Shown piece after piece: positions 7,930-18,307 of a stretch of 64,000 nt of DNA. The position numbers and the translations under genes were made by a program. Source of the DNA: Sphaerisporangium fuscum (GTDB lineage: Bacteria; Actinomycetota; Actinomycetes; Streptosporangiales; Streptosporangiaceae); contig NZ_JAHDTF010000006.1 in assembly GCF_018531465.1 (NCBI RefSeq), positions 186,001 through 250,000 on the forward strand, written 5' to 3'. Numbering within the stretch: position 1 is the stretch's first letter; each line of letters starts with the position of its first letter. The notes under the pieces are model-generated. The model was not told where the DNA came from. It worked only from the letters and a program-made list of their open reading frames with translations, and ran no database searches.

Positions 7930-8607
7930 TCAGCCGAAGGTGACCGGGATGTCCTTCTCGCGCAGTGCGTGGAGGACCGGGGCGTACATCCGGGTCTTGA
8001 TGGTGCCGAGCGTCGGCCCGGCTTTGGCGGCCTGCGGCCCGGCGATCTCCAGTGCGGCCTGGCGTACGGCGTCCTCCCCCGCTGCGCGGTCGACGATGGC
8101 CGCGGCGAGGGCGTCGTGGCCGCCGTAGCGGCGGGCGGTGGTCATGGCCTCGTGGGCGACCTGCGGGGTGAGCCGGGCCTGGATGAGGGCGGACATGCCG
8201 GTGGTGAAGGGGATGTCGATGTCGGCTTCCGGCAGGCACCAGAAGCCGCGGTCGGCGCGCATCACGCGGAAGTCGTGCGCCAGTGAGAACATGGCGCCCG
8301 CGGCGAAGGTGTGCCCTTGCAGGGCCGCCACGGTGATCAGTGGCAGGGTCAGCACGCGTGCCAGCAGTTCCTGGACCGCGGCGACGTAGCCGGCCGCCTG
8401 GTCGGGGTGGGTGAGCAGCCAGTCCAGGTCCAGGCCGTTGGAGTAGAACTTGCCGGTGGCGGTGGTCACCAGGGCGCGCGGGCCGTCGGTCTTCTCCACC
8501 TCGTCCAGCAGGTCGTCGACCGAGGTGATCCAGTCGGGGTGGAAGCGGTTCTCGGTGTCTCCGAGGTCGAGGACGAAGACGTCGTCCTGACGGTCGAGAG
8601 CGGGCAT
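7930..8607 (-). CDS. Enoyl-CoA hydratase/isomerase family protein
   Basis: A 225-residue crotonase-fold protein from ATG 8607 (AAGGAGCA just upstream on the minus strand). The substrate-binding loop GKFYSNGLDLDWL and the oxyanion region HTFAAGAMFSLAHDFRVM correspond to crotonase motifs. PEADIDIPFTTG is typical of the delta3-delta2 enoyl-CoA isomerase-like subgroup, and the two hydratase Glu residues are not both apparent. It therefore more likely isomerises than hydrates enoyl-CoA in fatty-acid oxidation. It is shorter than typical hydratases (about 260). Confidence 0.82.
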   Translation of the reverse strand: MPALDRQDDVFVLDLGDTENRFHPDWITSVDDLLDEVEKTDGPRALVTTATGKFYSNGLDLDWLLTHPDQAAGYVAAVQELLARVLTLPLITVAALQGHTFAAGAMFSLAHDFRVMRADRGFWCLPEADIDIPFTTGMSALIQARLTPQVAHEAMTTARRYGGHDALAAAIVDRAAGEDAVRQAALEIAGPQAAKAGPTLGTIKTRMYAPVLHALREKDIPVTFG

Positions 8608-8880
8608 GGCTGCTCCTTCGGACGGGGGTGGGTCGGTGCGGGGTTGCGGCGCCGTCCGGCCTGGAGGGCGCGGCGTCGTCCGCCGGTGCCCAGGGGCCGG
8701 GGGCGGTGGTCCCCTACGCCGGACACCGAACCTACTGGCGGGTAACTACGGTGGTTGGCATCGTACAGGCAAGCCCTGCCGGATCAACCGCCCCCGGCGG
8801 CGGGAAAGCGCCCGCCGGTGCCGCCGGTGCCGCCCCTGGGAGGGACGGGGCGGACCGGAGGCCTCCTACAGTGGGTGTTC

Positions 8881-11404
8881 GTGCTCTACGGCAGATCTGC
8901 GGAAATCAGCGCGATCGACGAGGTGATCGCGCGGGCTGGCGACGGGTCCGGCGGCGCGGTGGTGGTGCGGGGCGAGGCGGGCGTGGGCAAGACCGCCCTG
9001 CTCGACGCGGCCGCGGCGCGGGGTGGCGCGATGCGGGTGTTGCGGGCCACCGGCGTCGAGTCCGAGTCCGACCTCGCGTTCGCGGCGCTGCACCAGGCGC
9101 TGTGGCCGGCGGCCGGTTCGCTCGAGGCGCTGCCCGAGCCGCAGCGCGATGCGCTGCGCGCGGCCCTGGGGCTCGCCGCGGGCAGTGCCGGCGACCGGTT
9201 CCTGGTCGGAGCCGCGGTGCTCTCGCTGCTGGCCGAGGCGGCCGAGCCGGACGGGCTGATGTGCGTGGTCGACGACTTCCAGTGGGTCGACCGGGCCTCG
9301 GCCGACGCGCTGCTGTTCGCCGCCAGGCGGCTGGGGACGGAACGGATCGCGATGGTGTTCGCCGTACGCGGGGATGCTCCCGTCAAGGGTGTGCCGCTGA
9401 CGGTGGAGGTGCGCGGCCTGGCCGAGTCCGCCGCGGCCGAGCTGCTGGAATCCCGCCACGGGGTGCTGCCCGCCCAGGTGAGACGGGAGCTCGTCACGCT
9501 GACCGGCGCGAACCCGCTCGCCCTGGGTGAGATCGCCGCCCGCCTGACGCCCGCGCAGCTCGCCGGGCGCGAACCGCTGCCCGACCCGCTGCCCGTGGGT
9601 GCCCGGCTGTTCGGCGACCGGGTGGCCGGGTTGTCGGCCGCGGCCCGGCGGGTCGCCTTGGCCGCCGCCGTGGAGGCCGACCTCGGCCTGGTCCTGCGCG
9701 CCACCGAGCGGCTGTCGGCCGAGCCACCGGCAGGGCCTGGCGCGAACGCCGCCCCCTCCGGGCCCGGGGCGCGGGCCGGCGCCGCGCGGGTCGCGCTGGC
9801 CGAGCTGGAGAGGACCGGGCTGGCCGAGGTGTCGGGCACGAGCGTGCGGTTCGCTCATCCGCTCATCCGGTCCGCGGTGCACGAGGCGGCCACCCCCGCC
9901 GAGGTGCGCCGCGTGCACGCCGTCCTCGCGGAGCTGACCGTGGACGACCGCCGCGCCTGGCACCTGGCCGGCGCCGCCCTGGGGCAGGACGAGCGGGTCG
10001 CCGCCGAGCTGGTGGCCGCCGCGCAACGGGCGCGTGACCGGGGCGGGTACGGCGCCGCGGCCGCCGCGCTGGCCAGGGCCGCCGAGCTGACCCCCGAGCC
10101 GGGCGCCCGTGCCGTCCGCCTGAAGGACGCCGCCGTCGCCGCCTGGCTCGGCGGCCGCCCCGGACAGGCGGAGTCGCTGCTGGCCGAGGCGCGCGAAGGG
10201 GCCGGCGGGGACACCACGCTCACCATGGAGGTCGCCCAGCTGCGGGGCCGGTTCGAGCTGAACTCGGGCAACGCCGCTGCGGCGGGCACTGGCGCGGGCC
10301 GGCGAGCTGCAGGACGCGGCGGGGTACCTGTGGGCGACGGCCGCGGCCAGCGCTCTGGGCGAGCCGGACCTGGCCGGCGAGATGGCCGAACGGGCCGGGC
10401 GGGTGGCCAGGGTGTCGGGGATGACCGGGCAGCTGCCCGTCGTGCTGGAGTTCGTGGCGACCGCCGAGCGCATCGCCGGCCGGCTGGCGCGCAGCCAGGC
10501 CGTCTCCGAGGAGGGCCTGGCGCTGGCGCGAGAGGCCGGGTACGAGAACACCGTGGCCGCGCACCTGGCCAACCTGGCGGCGCTGGCGGCGCTGCGGGGC
10601 GAGGAGGAGCGCTGTGAGCGGCTGGCCCGCGAGGCGCTGGCCATCGCCATCCCGCACCGGGTGGGGTTGCGCGCGGGCGTGGCGGCGTACGCGCTGGCGA
10701 TGCTCGACCTGTGCCTGGGCCGGTACGGGGCGGCGCACGACCGTTTCACGGCCATCGCCGCGGCGGGACCGGGCGCCGGGCATCCGACCGTGGTGTGGCG
10801 CAGCACGCCCGACCGCGTCGAGGCGGCCGTGGGCGCCGGCGTCGAGGCGGCCGCCGGGGCGGCGCTGCGGGCGTACGAGCGGTGGTCGGCGCACGCCGCG
10901 ACACCGGAGTCACGCGCGTTGCTGGCCCGCTGCCGGGGCCTGGCCCACTCCTGTGAGGACGCCTTCGGCGAGGCGCTGCGGCTGCACACCAACCCGTTCG
11001 AGGCGGCCAGGACGGCCCTGCTGCTGGGTGAGCGGCTGCGCCGGACGCAGCGGCCGGGCGAGGCGCGGACGCATCTGCGGATGGCGTGGGAGACGTTCGA
11101 GCAGGCGGGCGCCCGGCCGTGGGCCCGGCGCGCCCAGCAGGAGCTGCGGGCGGCGGGCGAGAGCGGGCAGGCCCCGCCCGTGGCCGTGCTCGGCGCGCTG
11201 ACCCCGCAGGAGCTGCGCATCGCGGGCCTGGTCGCCGAGGGGTTGTCGAGCAAGCAGATCGCCGCCCAGCTGTTCCTGAGCCCGCGCACGGTCGAGTACC
11301 ACCTGTACAAGATCTATCCGAAGGTGGGGGTCGGCTCCCGTACGGAACTGGCGCGACTGGTAGTTCTACAGAAGGCGCCCGTACCCGCGGACGCCATGAT
11401 GTGA
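8881..11404 (+). pseudogene. LuxR-family large ATP-binding regulator (LAL), frameshifted
   Basis: The coding potential spans 2,524 bp, which is not a multiple of three. The 5-prime part (GTG 8881) encodes an AAA-type ATPase with Walker A GEAGVGKTALL and Walker B CVVDDFQWVD. The 3-prime part ends with a LuxR helix-turn-helix (LTPQELRIAGLVAEG with SSKQIAAQL and SPRTVEYHL). The frame changes from 1 to 2 at about 10,270-10,285, where both halves read sensibly (one extra base or two missing). Without the shift it would be about 840 residues, normal for LALs. A leaderless promoter TACAGT (8870-8875) precedes the GTG. This is either a sequencing error or a recent mutation. Confidence 0.8.
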
Positions 11405-11407
11405 GAC

Positions 11408-12286
11408 ATGCAGAACGTGACCATCTGGAGTGAAGAGTTCGGCGCCGAGACGGACACGCCGATCCTGTTGATCATGGGTTCGATGTCGCAGGGCATCCTG
11501 TGGCCGGACGAGTTCGTCGGCCGCCTGACCGCCGGAGGCCGCCGGGTGATCCGCTACGACCACCGCGACACCGGCATGTCGGGCACCGTCGACTTCGCGG
11601 CCGACCCGTACACCTGGGACGACATCAAGAACGACGTGTACCGCGTGATGGACGCCCACGGCCTGCAGAGCGCGCACCTGGTCGGCCACTCGGCGGGCGG
11701 GCTGCTCGGCCAGCTCATCGCGGTGGAACGACCGGAGCGGGTGCGGTCCCTGACCGTCATCGCCTCCTCGCCGCTCGGCGGCGGCGAGGGCCAGGTGCTC
11801 ATGCGAGCCCTGATGGGGCAGCCACAGCCCGAGGGAAGCCTGGCCGAGCCGACGCCGGAGTTCGTGGCCTTCTACCGCGCGCTGATAGCCTCCCCGCCGC
11901 CGCAGGGCCGGCGCGCGCTGATCGACGGCATGATCGCCGAGCAGCGCGTGCTGCACGGCACCGGACTGCCGTTCGACGAGGACGCGGCGCGCCGGCTGCA
12001 GGAGCGGATCTACGACCGGGCCCGCGACCTGTCGGCGGCGGCCAACCACCGGCTGGCCGCCATGGGAAACCCCGACTTCGAGCCGGTGGGCGTGCTGCAC
12101 CAGGTGAAGGCACCCACGCTGGTCATCGAGGGCAGCCACGAGCCGGCCAAACCGGGGCACGGCGCGATCATCGCCGAGCAGATCCCGGGGGCGCGGCTGA
12201 GGATCGTGGCGGGCATGGGGCACACGCTGCCGCCGGAGGCGCACGAGGAACTGGCCGCCGCCATCCTCGCGCACACGGCCGGGTGA
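11408..12286 (+). CDS. RdmC/DnrP-like alpha/beta hydrolase
   Basis: A 292-residue alpha/beta hydrolase with VMG-type oxyanion region (LLIMGSMSQGILWPDEF), RYDHRDTGMS, the nucleophile elbow GHSAGG, acid near VIEGSHEP and His in GMGHTLPPE. The pattern MGS-x-WPDEF followed by YDHRDTG is characteristic of the branch containing the anthracycline methylesterases RdmC and DnrP, but many members act on unknown esters. It starts 3 bp after the LAL regulator stop, so the two are probably co-transcribed or the regulator controls it. A role in polyketide tailoring is possible but unproven, since the PKS genes are 12 kb away. Confidence 0.8.
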   Translation: MQNVTIWSEEFGAETDTPILLIMGSMSQGILWPDEFVGRLTAGGRRVIRYDHRDTGMSGTVDFAADPYTWDDIKNDVYRVMDAHGLQSAHLVGHSAGGLLGQLIAVERPERVRSLTVIASSPLGGGEGQVLMRALMGQPQPEGSLAEPTPEFVAFYRALIASPPPQGRRALIDGMIAEQRVLHGTGLPFDEDAARRLQERIYDRARDLSAAANHRLAAMGNPDFEPVGVLHQVKAPTLVIEGSHEPAKPGHGAIIAEQIPGARLRIVAGMGHTLPPEAHEELAAAILAHTAG

Positions 12287-12484
12287 CGCGCGTCCCTGAT
12301 CGGCGACGAGCCGTTCGCCCCGGGCCTGCACGCGCCCGCGGAGCAAGGGGCCGCCCCGGGCGCGGTGGTCTCGACGCGGTTCCGGCCCCGCCGGGATCAC
12401 CGCTGCCGGCCGGTGGCCCGGCTCGGCGCGCCTCTCCTTGACGACGTCGCCCCAGGGAGGACCGTCCAGCCCACACGGGGCCGG

Positions 12485-12979
12485 TCAGCGCTCGGCGTCG
12501 CCGGTGAGCAGGAACGCGGGCGGGGAACGGCGCCAGCCCGGGACGTCCAGTGCGTTGAGCGCCGAGACGATGCGTTTCTCCTCGTAGAGGAAGTGCGTCT
12601 CCATCAGCGCGGCGAGACTGTCGATCTCGCGCCGCACTCCGGCGGGGTCCGCCTGCCGGTCCAGGTCGGCGACGAGCGCCTCGAGCCGCCGCAAGGCGTC
12701 CTCCACCAGCCGGTGGTCGCGGCGCAACTCCTCCAGCACAGGGCGCAGCTGGGGGAACCGCCCGGCGACTTCGGGGAACGCGCCGTCGTCCTCACCGCTG
12801 TGATGCCGGGTCAGCGCCGAGCAGAAGGTCAGGCAGTTGGCCCGCAGTTCGCGCAGCCGCGCGCCGCCGGCGAAATAGGCGTCGACGCCTTCACGCAGCT
12901 CGGCCAGCTCCTCGCGGAGCCAGAGATGTACGTCGATCAACTGGTTGCCGAACGCCACCAGGCGTTCGTCGGATCTCAC
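12485..12979 (-). CDS. Hemerythrin HHE-domain protein
   Basis: A 164-residue four-helix protein starting at GTG 12979. Metal-ligand positions of a hemerythrin-like HHE domain are visible: His in IDVHLWLREEL, His-His-x-x-Glu in TRHHSGEDDGAFPE, His in RRDHRLVEDAL, and HFLYEEKRI near the C-terminus. Actinobacterial members are cytosolic di-iron proteins proposed to act in oxygen, NO or redox sensing. It stands alone, next to fragmented genes at 13.1-13.7 kb. Confidence 0.82.
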   Translation of the reverse strand: MRSDERLVAFGNQLIDVHLWLREELAELREGVDAYFAGGARLRELRANCLTFCSALTRHHSGEDDGAFPEVAGRFPQLRPVLEELRRDHRLVEDALRRLEALVADLDRQADPAGVRREIDSLAALMETHFLYEEKRIVSALNALDVPGWRRSPPAFLLTGDAER

Positions 12980-13114
12980 CAAGGTCGTTTCCGTGGTCCG
13001 GCGCCTCCATGCCCTCGGCGGTCTGTTCGCCGGGTGCACCGCGACGCTGCACGATTTGTAGCGAGTTCGGCGAGAATCTGTCAAACCTGCCCGATGCGGC
13101 GCGAGCTGAGATCC

Positions 13115-13315
13115 CGAGATGCCGTTCACGAGCGTCCCGCCGCCGAGCGCCACGGTGAGGACGCCGGGAACGTCGAAGCCGGTCCGCGCCGGCGGCGGCG
13201 TCAGGCGTGCCGTGGCCGTGAACAGGGCGGCTCCGGCCGGGACGCTGACGAACAGCACCCACCGCCACCCCAGCGTGCCGGTCAGCACTCCGCCGATCAG
13301 CCACTCCCAGGGCCG
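13115..13315 (-). pseudogene. Fragment of a DHA2-type MFS exporter
   Basis: About 65 codons on the minus strand read as the motif-C region of a 14-TM multidrug exporter: GGVLTGTLGWRWVLFVSVPAG followed by a transmembrane stretch and GVLTVALGGGTLVNGIS. There is no start, no N-terminal helices and no C-terminal half. Both flanks are non-homologous, so it is a deletion remnant. Confidence 0.55.
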
Positions 13316-13393
13316 CCGCGGACCCGGAGGCGGCACTCCAGATCGACAGTGCGCCGGCGGAACAGACCGGCAAGGACCCCGCGGCCCGGCAGG

Positions 13394-13705
13394 ATGATCA
13401 CACACCACATGGACGCCGCCACAGGGCTCACCCGCATGCGCGACCTGCTGCGCCCCGGCGGGGTCCTGGCCATCGTCGGCCTGGCCCGCCACACCATGCC
13501 CCGCGACCTGCCGTACACCCTGGCCGGCGTCGTCGCCGGCACCCTCCACCGCGCCGCGAAAGGCCACTGGCACCACCCCTCCCCCACGGTGTGGCCGCCA
13601 CCGGTGACCTACCGGCAGATGCGGGCATTGGCCACCGAGATCCTCCCCGGCTCCCAGTACCGCCGCCACCTGCTGCTGCGCTACAGCATCACCTGGCGCA
13701 AACCC
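13394..13705 (+). pseudogene. C-terminal fragment of a class I SAM methyltransferase
   Basis: The frame reads HHMDAATGLTRMRDLLRPGG followed by VLAIVGLAR and a C-terminal TWRKP. These correspond to the post-motif II/III region of class I methyltransferases. The SAM-binding motif I and all upstream sequence are missing, and the original stop is not in frame. It abuts the MFS remnant, so the two scars mark the same rearranged segment. Confidence 0.55.
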
Positions 13706-13720
13706 CCACGACTGACCCAC

Positions 13721-13752
13721 CGTCCAGGGGTGCGACAGGGCCCCCCTGGACG
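13721..13752. promoter_or_regulatory. Operator-like inverted repeat upstream of the MmyB-type regulator
   Basis: CGTCCAGGGG (13721-13730) and CCCCTGGACG (13743-13752) are perfect 10-bp inverted repeats, 12 bp apart, ending 37 bp before the regulator start. The position suits autoregulation by the downstream XRE protein. Confidence 0.5.
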
Positions 13753-13789
13753 GCCCCATCCACCCCACCGGGTCATCAACACTGGAACC

Positions 13790-14674
13790 ATGCCCGAACA
13801 GCACACCGACACCGGAGGAAGTGAACTGGGACGCTTCCTGCGCGCCCGCCGCACCCAGACCACCCCCGCCGAGGTCGGCCTCACCGTCGGCCCCGGCCTG
13901 CGCCGCACCCCCGGCCTGCGCCGCGAAGAACTCGCCACACTCGCCGGCGTCAGCATCGACTACTACACCCGCCTCGAACGCGGCAAAGAGACCCGGCCCG
14001 GCCCCGGCGTCGTCGACGCCCTCGCCCGCGCCCTGCGCCTGGAGGCCGACGAACACCACCACCTGCGCGAACTCGCCGCCCGCGCCGCCCGCCACCCCTC
14101 CGAACCACCACCCGTCCCCAGCCGCACGGTCCGCGACCACCTGAAACTGCTGCTGGAGACCATGCGCCCCAACCCCGCCTACATCCTCAGCCGCAGCATG
14201 GACCTGCTCGCCCACAACCCCGGCGGCCTCGCCCTGTACGCCGGCATCGCCGACTGGCCGCCCAAACAGCGCAACCTCGCCCGCTACCTGTTCCTCCACC
14301 CCACGGCCCGCGAACTGTTCCCCGACTGGCACACCCAGGTACGCGGCTGCGCCGCCCGGCTCCGCGCCCAAGCCGGAACCGACCCCGACGCCCCCGACCT
14401 CACCAACCTCGTCGGCGAACTCCTCCTCAAAAGCCCCGACTTCGCCAAACTCTGGGAACGCTACGACGTCAAAGGCCGCAAACCTCCCCACAAGACCTTC
14501 CACCACCCCCACGTCGGCCAGATCACCCTCGCCTCCCAATCCATGCACCTGGAAGGCACCCAAGGCCAGCGCCTCGGCGTGTACCTCGCCCAACCCGGCA
14601 CCCCCGACCACGACGCCCTCCTCCTGCTGGACATGACCACCCACCAACCGGACGCCGAACACACCCACCACTGA
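13790..14674 (+). CDS. XRE-family regulator with MmyB-like ligand-binding domain
   Basis: A 294-residue protein from ATG 13790. An N-terminal XRE helix-turn-helix (about 10-80) shows the family signature GLRREELATLAGVSIDYYTRLERG. The C-terminal MmyB/PAS-like domain (about 110-280) contains NPAYILSRSMDLLAHNP and a FHHPHVG-x-ITL stretch. Such regulators usually control a neighbouring oxidoreductase. Here the neighbour on the left is a truncated methyltransferase and on the right a degraded sigma factor, so the target may have been lost. An inverted repeat upstream suggests autoregulation. Confidence 0.88.
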   Translation: MPEQHTDTGGSELGRFLRARRTQTTPAEVGLTVGPGLRRTPGLRREELATLAGVSIDYYTRLERGKETRPGPGVVDALARALRLEADEHHHLRELAARAARHPSEPPPVPSRTVRDHLKLLLETMRPNPAYILSRSMDLLAHNPGGLALYAGIADWPPKQRNLARYLFLHPTARELFPDWHTQVRGCAARLRAQAGTDPDAPDLTNLVGELLLKSPDFAKLWERYDVKGRKPPHKTFHHPHVGQITLASQSMHLEGTQGQRLGVYLAQPGTPDHDALLLLDMTTHQPDAEHTHH

Positions 14675-14739
14675 CCCCCGCGCGAAAACACCCCCCACCC
14701 GACGGAACCGGCCGGCACACCACCAGCGATAGACAAGGT

Positions 14740-15301
14740 GTGCCCCGATTCCTCAAACGACGCCGAGAACCACCCCCCACCGGACCCGACAGCGACGACA
14801 CCCAGCTCCTCGCCGCCGTCGCCGCCGAACGCCCCGACGCACTGAAGATCCTCCACCAGCGGCACGCACCCTGGCTCCGCGCACGACTCACCCGCCGCTG
14901 CGCCGACCCCGGCCTCGTCGACGAAGTCATCCAGGACGTCTTCGTCGCCATCTGGCGCGGCGCCTCCCGCTACCGCCCCACCCAAGCGGACGCGGCGGCC
15001 TGGATATGGACCATCGCCATCCGCCGCCTGATCACCCACCTGCGCGGCACCGCGACCACCCCACCCCACCTCCGGCTGGACACCGCGTCCCCACCCGACG
15101 CCCACCTCCTCACCGAGTCGGCCGAGGACGCCGTCCTGATCGGCGTCGAACACGGCGACCTGGGAACCGCCCTGGCCAGACTCTCCCCCGACCTGCGCGC
15201 CGCCATCCAGGCCACCATCCTCGACGGCCTCACCACCCGCGAGGCCGCCCACCTCCTCGGCATCCCCCAAGGCACCGTCACCCGACCCCCGGAGACCCCC
15301 G
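14740..15301 (+). pseudogene. ECF-type sigma factor gene lacking its 3-prime end
   Basis: From GTG 14740 the frame encodes region 2 (LKILHQRHAPWLRARLTRR with VDEVIQDVFVAIWRGASRYRP and WIWTIAIRRLITHLRG) and most of region 4 (LTTREAAHLLGIPQGTVT). Immediately after the recognition helix the sequence changes to a Pro/Asp/Arg-rich frame with no stop codon, and it runs out of register into the ABC gene that starts at 15302. A normal sigma factor would have another 15-25 residues (TRLHRAR-type helix) and a stop, so a small deletion has probably fused the two genes. It heads the ABC operon and could once have been its regulator. Confidence 0.65.
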
Positions 15302-16155
<854 letters not shown>

Positions 16156-16159
<4 letters not shown>

Positions 16160-17577
16160 ACCCGCTGCTCGCCTTCGAGACCCGCAGACTCCTGCGCAGC
16201 CCCCTGCTGTGGGGCGCCGCGGCACTCTGCCTGGGACTACGCCTCGCCGCCGTATGGCGAACCCTGCCCGACCTCAACAGCGACCCCGTCAGCACCTCAG
16301 GAGCCATGCTGCTCCCGGCCGGCGCCGCCCTGCTCGCCGCCCACCTCGCCACCTCACGCGACCGCCGCACCGGCGTACCCGAGACACTCGCCGCCCTGCC
16401 CGGCCACCCCACCCGCCGTACCGCAGCCGCCCGTCACCACCGGCATCGCCACCCTGCTGATGACCGCCTACCTGACCATCCGCGCGGCCATGGGACCGGT
16501 CGCCGGGACACTCGACCCCTACGAGGCGCTCACGGGAGTGCTGGTGGTGCCGTTCGGCGCCGCCCTCGGCGCGCTGCTGGCCCGATGGGTCCGATGGCTG
16601 GTCGCGGTGCCGGTGACGATGTTCCTGCTGGCGACCTTCACCTGGCTGAACGCCAACCAGGGAGGGTACGGCGGCTGGTTCCTGCCGGTGGTGCTGTTCA
16701 GCGGCCCCGACTGGCCGGCGCGCCCCTCCCGGCTGCACGTGCCCTACCTGCTCGCCGCCATCGCGCTGCTCGCGGCACTGACGCTGCTGCGCCACGGCCC
16801 CCGGCCGGTGCCGGTGGCCGCGGCGCTCACCGCGGCCGCGGCCGCGGTCCCGAGCTCAACCAGCTGCGCTTCGCCGCCGACGACCAGGCACGCCCGGAAC
16901 GGCTGCCCGCCGAGATCCGCCGGCACTACCTGACGCCGCACGCCCGCCAGTGCCGCCGGCGCGGCCCGCTCACCTACTGCGCGTTCCCGGGCTACCTGTC
17001 CTGGATCCCCCTGTGGGACTCGGCACTCGGCCCCGTGGCCGGCGCGCTGCCCCCACGACAGCGCTCCCACCTGCCGGTCGTACGGCAGGCCACCTCCAGC
17101 TGGTGGCTCTACGACCACGACGACGAATCGATCACCACGTTCATGACGTGGGGCCGGGCCCGAGCGGCCGACGAGCACCGCGCGACACTCGCCTCCGACC
17201 TGATCCGCCAGGTGACCGGCCTGCGCCACTCCCAGACCGGCGCCGCGGAATGGTGCGACGCCCGCGGCCAGGCACGCACCCTGGTGGCGCTCTGGCTGCT
17301 CGGCCAGGTCGTCCCGCCGGAACTCCCCCGGATGCGGTCCTTCGAGATATGCGCCGGCGTCTACACCGAGGGGCCGCTGCCACTGAACTTCTGGTACGGC
17401 GCGGCCGAGCTCGGCTACGCGCGCCGGATGCTGGCCGCACCGGGGACCCGGGACCGCCTGTGGGCGCACTGGGACACCCTCACGCGGCCCGGCACCACCC
17501 TGGACCAGGCGCTGCCGCTGCTCGGGCTGCGCCCCGAGTTCGCCCCCGAACCCGTCAGGAGCCGGCCGTGCTCGTGA
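16156..17577 (+). pseudogene. ABC-2 permease, disrupted by two frameshifts and a deletion
   Basis: The start ATG 16156 (MNPLLAFETRRLLRSPLLWG) is in frame 1, with one or two transmembrane helices up to about 16,420. Coding then continues in frame 2 (TTGIATLLMTAYLTIRAAMG onward, several helices) to about 16,840, and returns to frame 1 for a soluble C-terminal domain (PELNQLRFAADDQARPERLP onward) that stops at 17577. At the first break the protein also seems to lack part of a helix pair. The extracytoplasmic-type C-terminal domain includes YCAFPGYLSWIPLW. Two independent breaks argue for true decay. Confidence 0.7.
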
Positions 17578-18185
17578 TCCGCCTGCTCAGGCCGCTGGCG
17601 CGGGCGATCGACTGGGTTCCGCTCCTGGTCACCGGAGCCCTCACCGTGCTCCTGGTCTGCGTGCTCGACGCCGGCTCCCCTCTGGACCCGTCGACCTCCT
17701 TCACCCTGCTCAGGATGACGGGCGGGCTGCTGGGGGCGGCCGCCGGGTTCACCGTGCTCGACGCGATGGCCCCGACCACCGCGGCGGCCCCCGTCCCGCG
17801 CGGGGTGCGCCACCGGATCCGGTGCGCGGCCGGAGGGCTCGCGGCGGGCGCCTGGTGGGCGATGGCGTCCGCGGTCGCGGTGGCGCGGCTTCCGGAAGGC
17901 GGAGTCCTGCGGCTGCCGGGGATGGCGGTCGAGGCGGCGGCCTGCGTGGCCGCGGGGCTGCTGGCCGCGTCGATCGCCACCCGCTTCCACCCGGGCAGGG
18001 CCGCGGCGCTCGCCGGGATGGGCGGACTGCTGGCGGTCTTCTCGGTCACGCTGGTGCTGCGGTGGCCGTGGCCGTACCCCGACGACCCCGCCTGGGAGGC
18101 GGTGCACCACGGCTGGACGGCCGCCCTGGTGCTCCTGCTCGTCGCGCTGGAGGTGACGGGCCGGGGCCCGCTCCGCACGCGCTGA
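17568..18185 (+). CDS. Small integral membrane protein of the ABC operon
   Basis: A 205-residue, very hydrophobic protein with about six predicted transmembrane helices (e.g. VPLLVTGALTVLLVCVL and a helix ending in VALEVTG). The start GTG 17568 lies 6 nt after AGGAG (17557-17561) and overlaps the permease stop, so it is the last gene of the sigma/ABC operon. No family motif was recognised. It probably served as a second membrane subunit or accessory protein of the now broken transporter. Confidence 0.7.
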   Translation: MLVIRLLRPLARAIDWVPLLVTGALTVLLVCVLDAGSPLDPSTSFTLLRMTGGLLGAAAGFTVLDAMAPTTAAAPVPRGVRHRIRCAAGGLAAGAWWAMASAVAVARLPEGGVLRLPGMAVEAAACVAAGLLAASIATRFHPGRAAALAGMGGLLAVFSVTLVLRWPWPYPDDPAWEAVHHGWTAALVLLLVALEVTGRGPLRTR

Positions 18186-18237
18186 CCCCCCGATCCTCAG
18201 CGGGCCGGCTGTCAGCGTCCCCCGCGGCAGGTTTCCC

Positions 18238-18288
18238 CGTCGGGTGATGGTTTTGAAAAGCAAGATCATTTCTTGTGACCACCCGACG
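18238..18288. terminator. Long stem-loop between convergent operons
   Basis: CGTCGGGTG (18238-18246) pairs perfectly with CACCCGACG (18280-18288). Inside lies a smaller stem CAAG/CTTG around ATCATTT. It sits between the convergent ends of the ABC operon (+) and accC (-) and may act as a bidirectional terminator. On the plus strand it is followed by the TTTACGTTGT repeat tract rather than a pure U-run. Confidence 0.45.
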
Positions 18289-18304
18289 CCTTTACGTTGT
18301 AGAT
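18282..18304 (+). repeat. 23-bp repeat, copy 1 (left boundary of the polyketide block)
   Basis: CCCGA followed by CGCCTTTACGTTGTAGAT. It differs at one base from copy 2 (30322-30344), and its last 18 bases differ at one base from copy 3 (55984-56001). It lies 3 bp beyond the accC stop codon. Confidence 0.7.
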
Positions 18305-18307
18305 TAA

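Noticed and set aside
12365..13789. Long plus-strand frame that would fuse the methyltransferase fragment to the MmyB-type regulator
   Set aside because: The regulator has its own ATG, promoter-like operator and family N-terminus at 13790; the upstream frame is open by composition only.
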